From contig NZ_CALIBB010000012.1 in assembly GCF_938045595.1 (NCBI RefSeq), positions 1-16,976 on the forward strand: a stretch of 16,976 bases of DNA, in the 5' to 3' direction. Every line of letters begins with the position of its first letter. The stretch's first letter is position 1. This document shows, piece by piece, positions 16,451-16,976 of the stretch. This DNA comes from an uncultured Campylobacter sp. Its GTDB lineage: Bacteria > Campylobacterota > Campylobacteria > Campylobacterales > Campylobacteraceae. The notes under the pieces were generated by a model. The model saw only the letters and a program-made list of their open reading frames with translations, was not told where the DNA came from and made no database searches. Both the position numbers and the translations under genes were made by a program.

Positions 16451-16976
16451 ATGAGGAAAATTTTTATCTCATTTATCTGTGCGTGTTCGCTTTTCGGCGG
16501 CGAGGTGATCTCTAAAACCGCTACGATCTCGCAAGACGGCAAAGCAATCGGCGAGGTTCAAATTTTAACGCCGATCGAGGTAATATCCAGCGATGGCGGC
16601 GTTGCCAAGATTAAAATTAAAGGCGTCGTGAGCGAAAACTATCAGCTTCAAATCCAAAAAAATATGAAAGAAGCTGAAATTTACGCGATTTTTACGAACG
16701 AAGCCGAAGCGAATTTTAAAAAGGGCAAAAAGCTCGAGGACGATTACGGCGAGATCTGGTATGAGGCGGAGGGGGTTTACGAGGTCGGCTCGGATGCCGT
16801 AGCCAAGGACGCTAAGGCTCTTTATGCGGAGGCAAAGACGAACTACGAGCAGATCTGCTCGGCGTGTCACCGCCTGCATGAGCCAAAGAGCTTCACGGCA
16901 AATCAGTGGCCTGCAAATTTACAAGAGATGATCAATGCAAACTACGTAGCGCTCGAGGGCGACGATTTAAATTTGA
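16451..16976 (+). CDS. Periplasmic monohaem c-type cytochrome, TorC-C-terminal-like (3' end missing)
   Basis: The frame is open from ATG 16451 to the right edge, giving 175 complete codons. A signal peptide is visible (MRKIFISFICACSLFGG). Residues about 20-110 form a domain rich in beta-strand-like and charged sequence, GEVQILTPIEVISSDGGVAKIKIKG and similar. The only haem site seen is CSACH at 136-140, followed by RLHEPKSFTANQWPANLQEMI. This TANQWP neighbourhood resembles the C-terminal haem domain of TorC-type cytochromes that feed electrons to periplasmic TMAO/DMSO reductases. C. jejuni has a similar monohaem protein (Cj0265c) beside a TorA-like reductase (Cj0264c), so such a reductase may lie to the right of this window; that is an inference. 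The divergent Crp/Fnr gene probably controls it. Confidence 0.82.
   Translation, partial: MRKIFISFICACSLFGGEVISKTATISQDGKAIGEVQILTPIEVISSDGGVAKIKIKGVVSENYQLQIQKNMKEAEIYAIFTNEAEANFKKGKKLEDDYGEIWYEAEGVYEVGSDAVAKDAKALYAEAKTNYEQICSACHRLHEPKSFTANQWPANLQEMINANYVALEGDDLNL

Overview
This window is the replication-origin neighbourhood of an epsilonproteobacterium, most likely a Campylobacter. The evidence is the dnaA-dnaN-gyrB order with a divergent ruvC, DnaA boxes of the TTATTCAC type, near-perfect TATAAT -10 boxes behind T-rich DNA without clear -35 boxes, and pervasive AAATTT-rich spacers. The moderately GC-rich coding style recalls the oral, non-jejuni species, but that is an inference.

Layout. 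(1) 1-308: the 5' part of ruvC on the minus strand, running off the left edge. (2) 309-5305: dnaA, dnaN and gyrB on the plus strand. DnaA-box-like sequences lie on both sides of dnaA (about 315-352 and 1773-1853), which would suit a two-part origin. (3) 5305-8347: three genes translationally coupled to gyrB by overlaps of 1, 1 and 4 nt. They encode a membrane protein with degenerate GGDEF and EAL domains, the queuosine enzyme QueF, and a long HD-domain protein with a YfbR-like active site. (4) 8346-8453: the gene for SRP RNA (ffs) on the minus strand, between plus-strand genes. It has its own TATAAT promoter and a textbook domain IV hairpin. (5) 8496-10782: a small unknown protein and typA/bipA, then a strong hairpin terminator. 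(6) 10894-11481: a HAD-IB phosphatase. (7) 11482-11920: a 439-bp gene-free, palindrome-rich AT stretch. (8) 11921-13763: two tandem paralogous periplasmic amino-acid-binding proteins on the minus strand, with no permease or ATPase in view. (9) 13933-14889: a lipoprotein with ankyrin-like repeats. (10) 15187-15594: a DUF805 membrane protein followed by a terminator. (11) 15742-16976: a Crp/Fnr-family regulator (minus) divergent from a periplasmic c-type cytochrome (plus) that runs off the right edge.

How the genes work together. The left half is core housekeeping: initiation, clamp, gyrase, queuosine synthesis, SRP RNA and a ribosome-associated GTPase. The right half is accessory envelope and periplasm biology. 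Its most suggestive part is the right-end pair. The intergenic region carries a GTCGC-N4-GCGAC palindrome with exactly the Crp/Fnr half-site spacing. It is centred about 41.5 bp upstream of the predicted cytochrome start site, and the regulator's recognition helix departs from the FNR and CRP consensus. This suggests a small regulator/respiratory-cytochrome module with its own operator. No CRISPR array, insertion sequence, prophage gene, tRNA or rRNA was seen.
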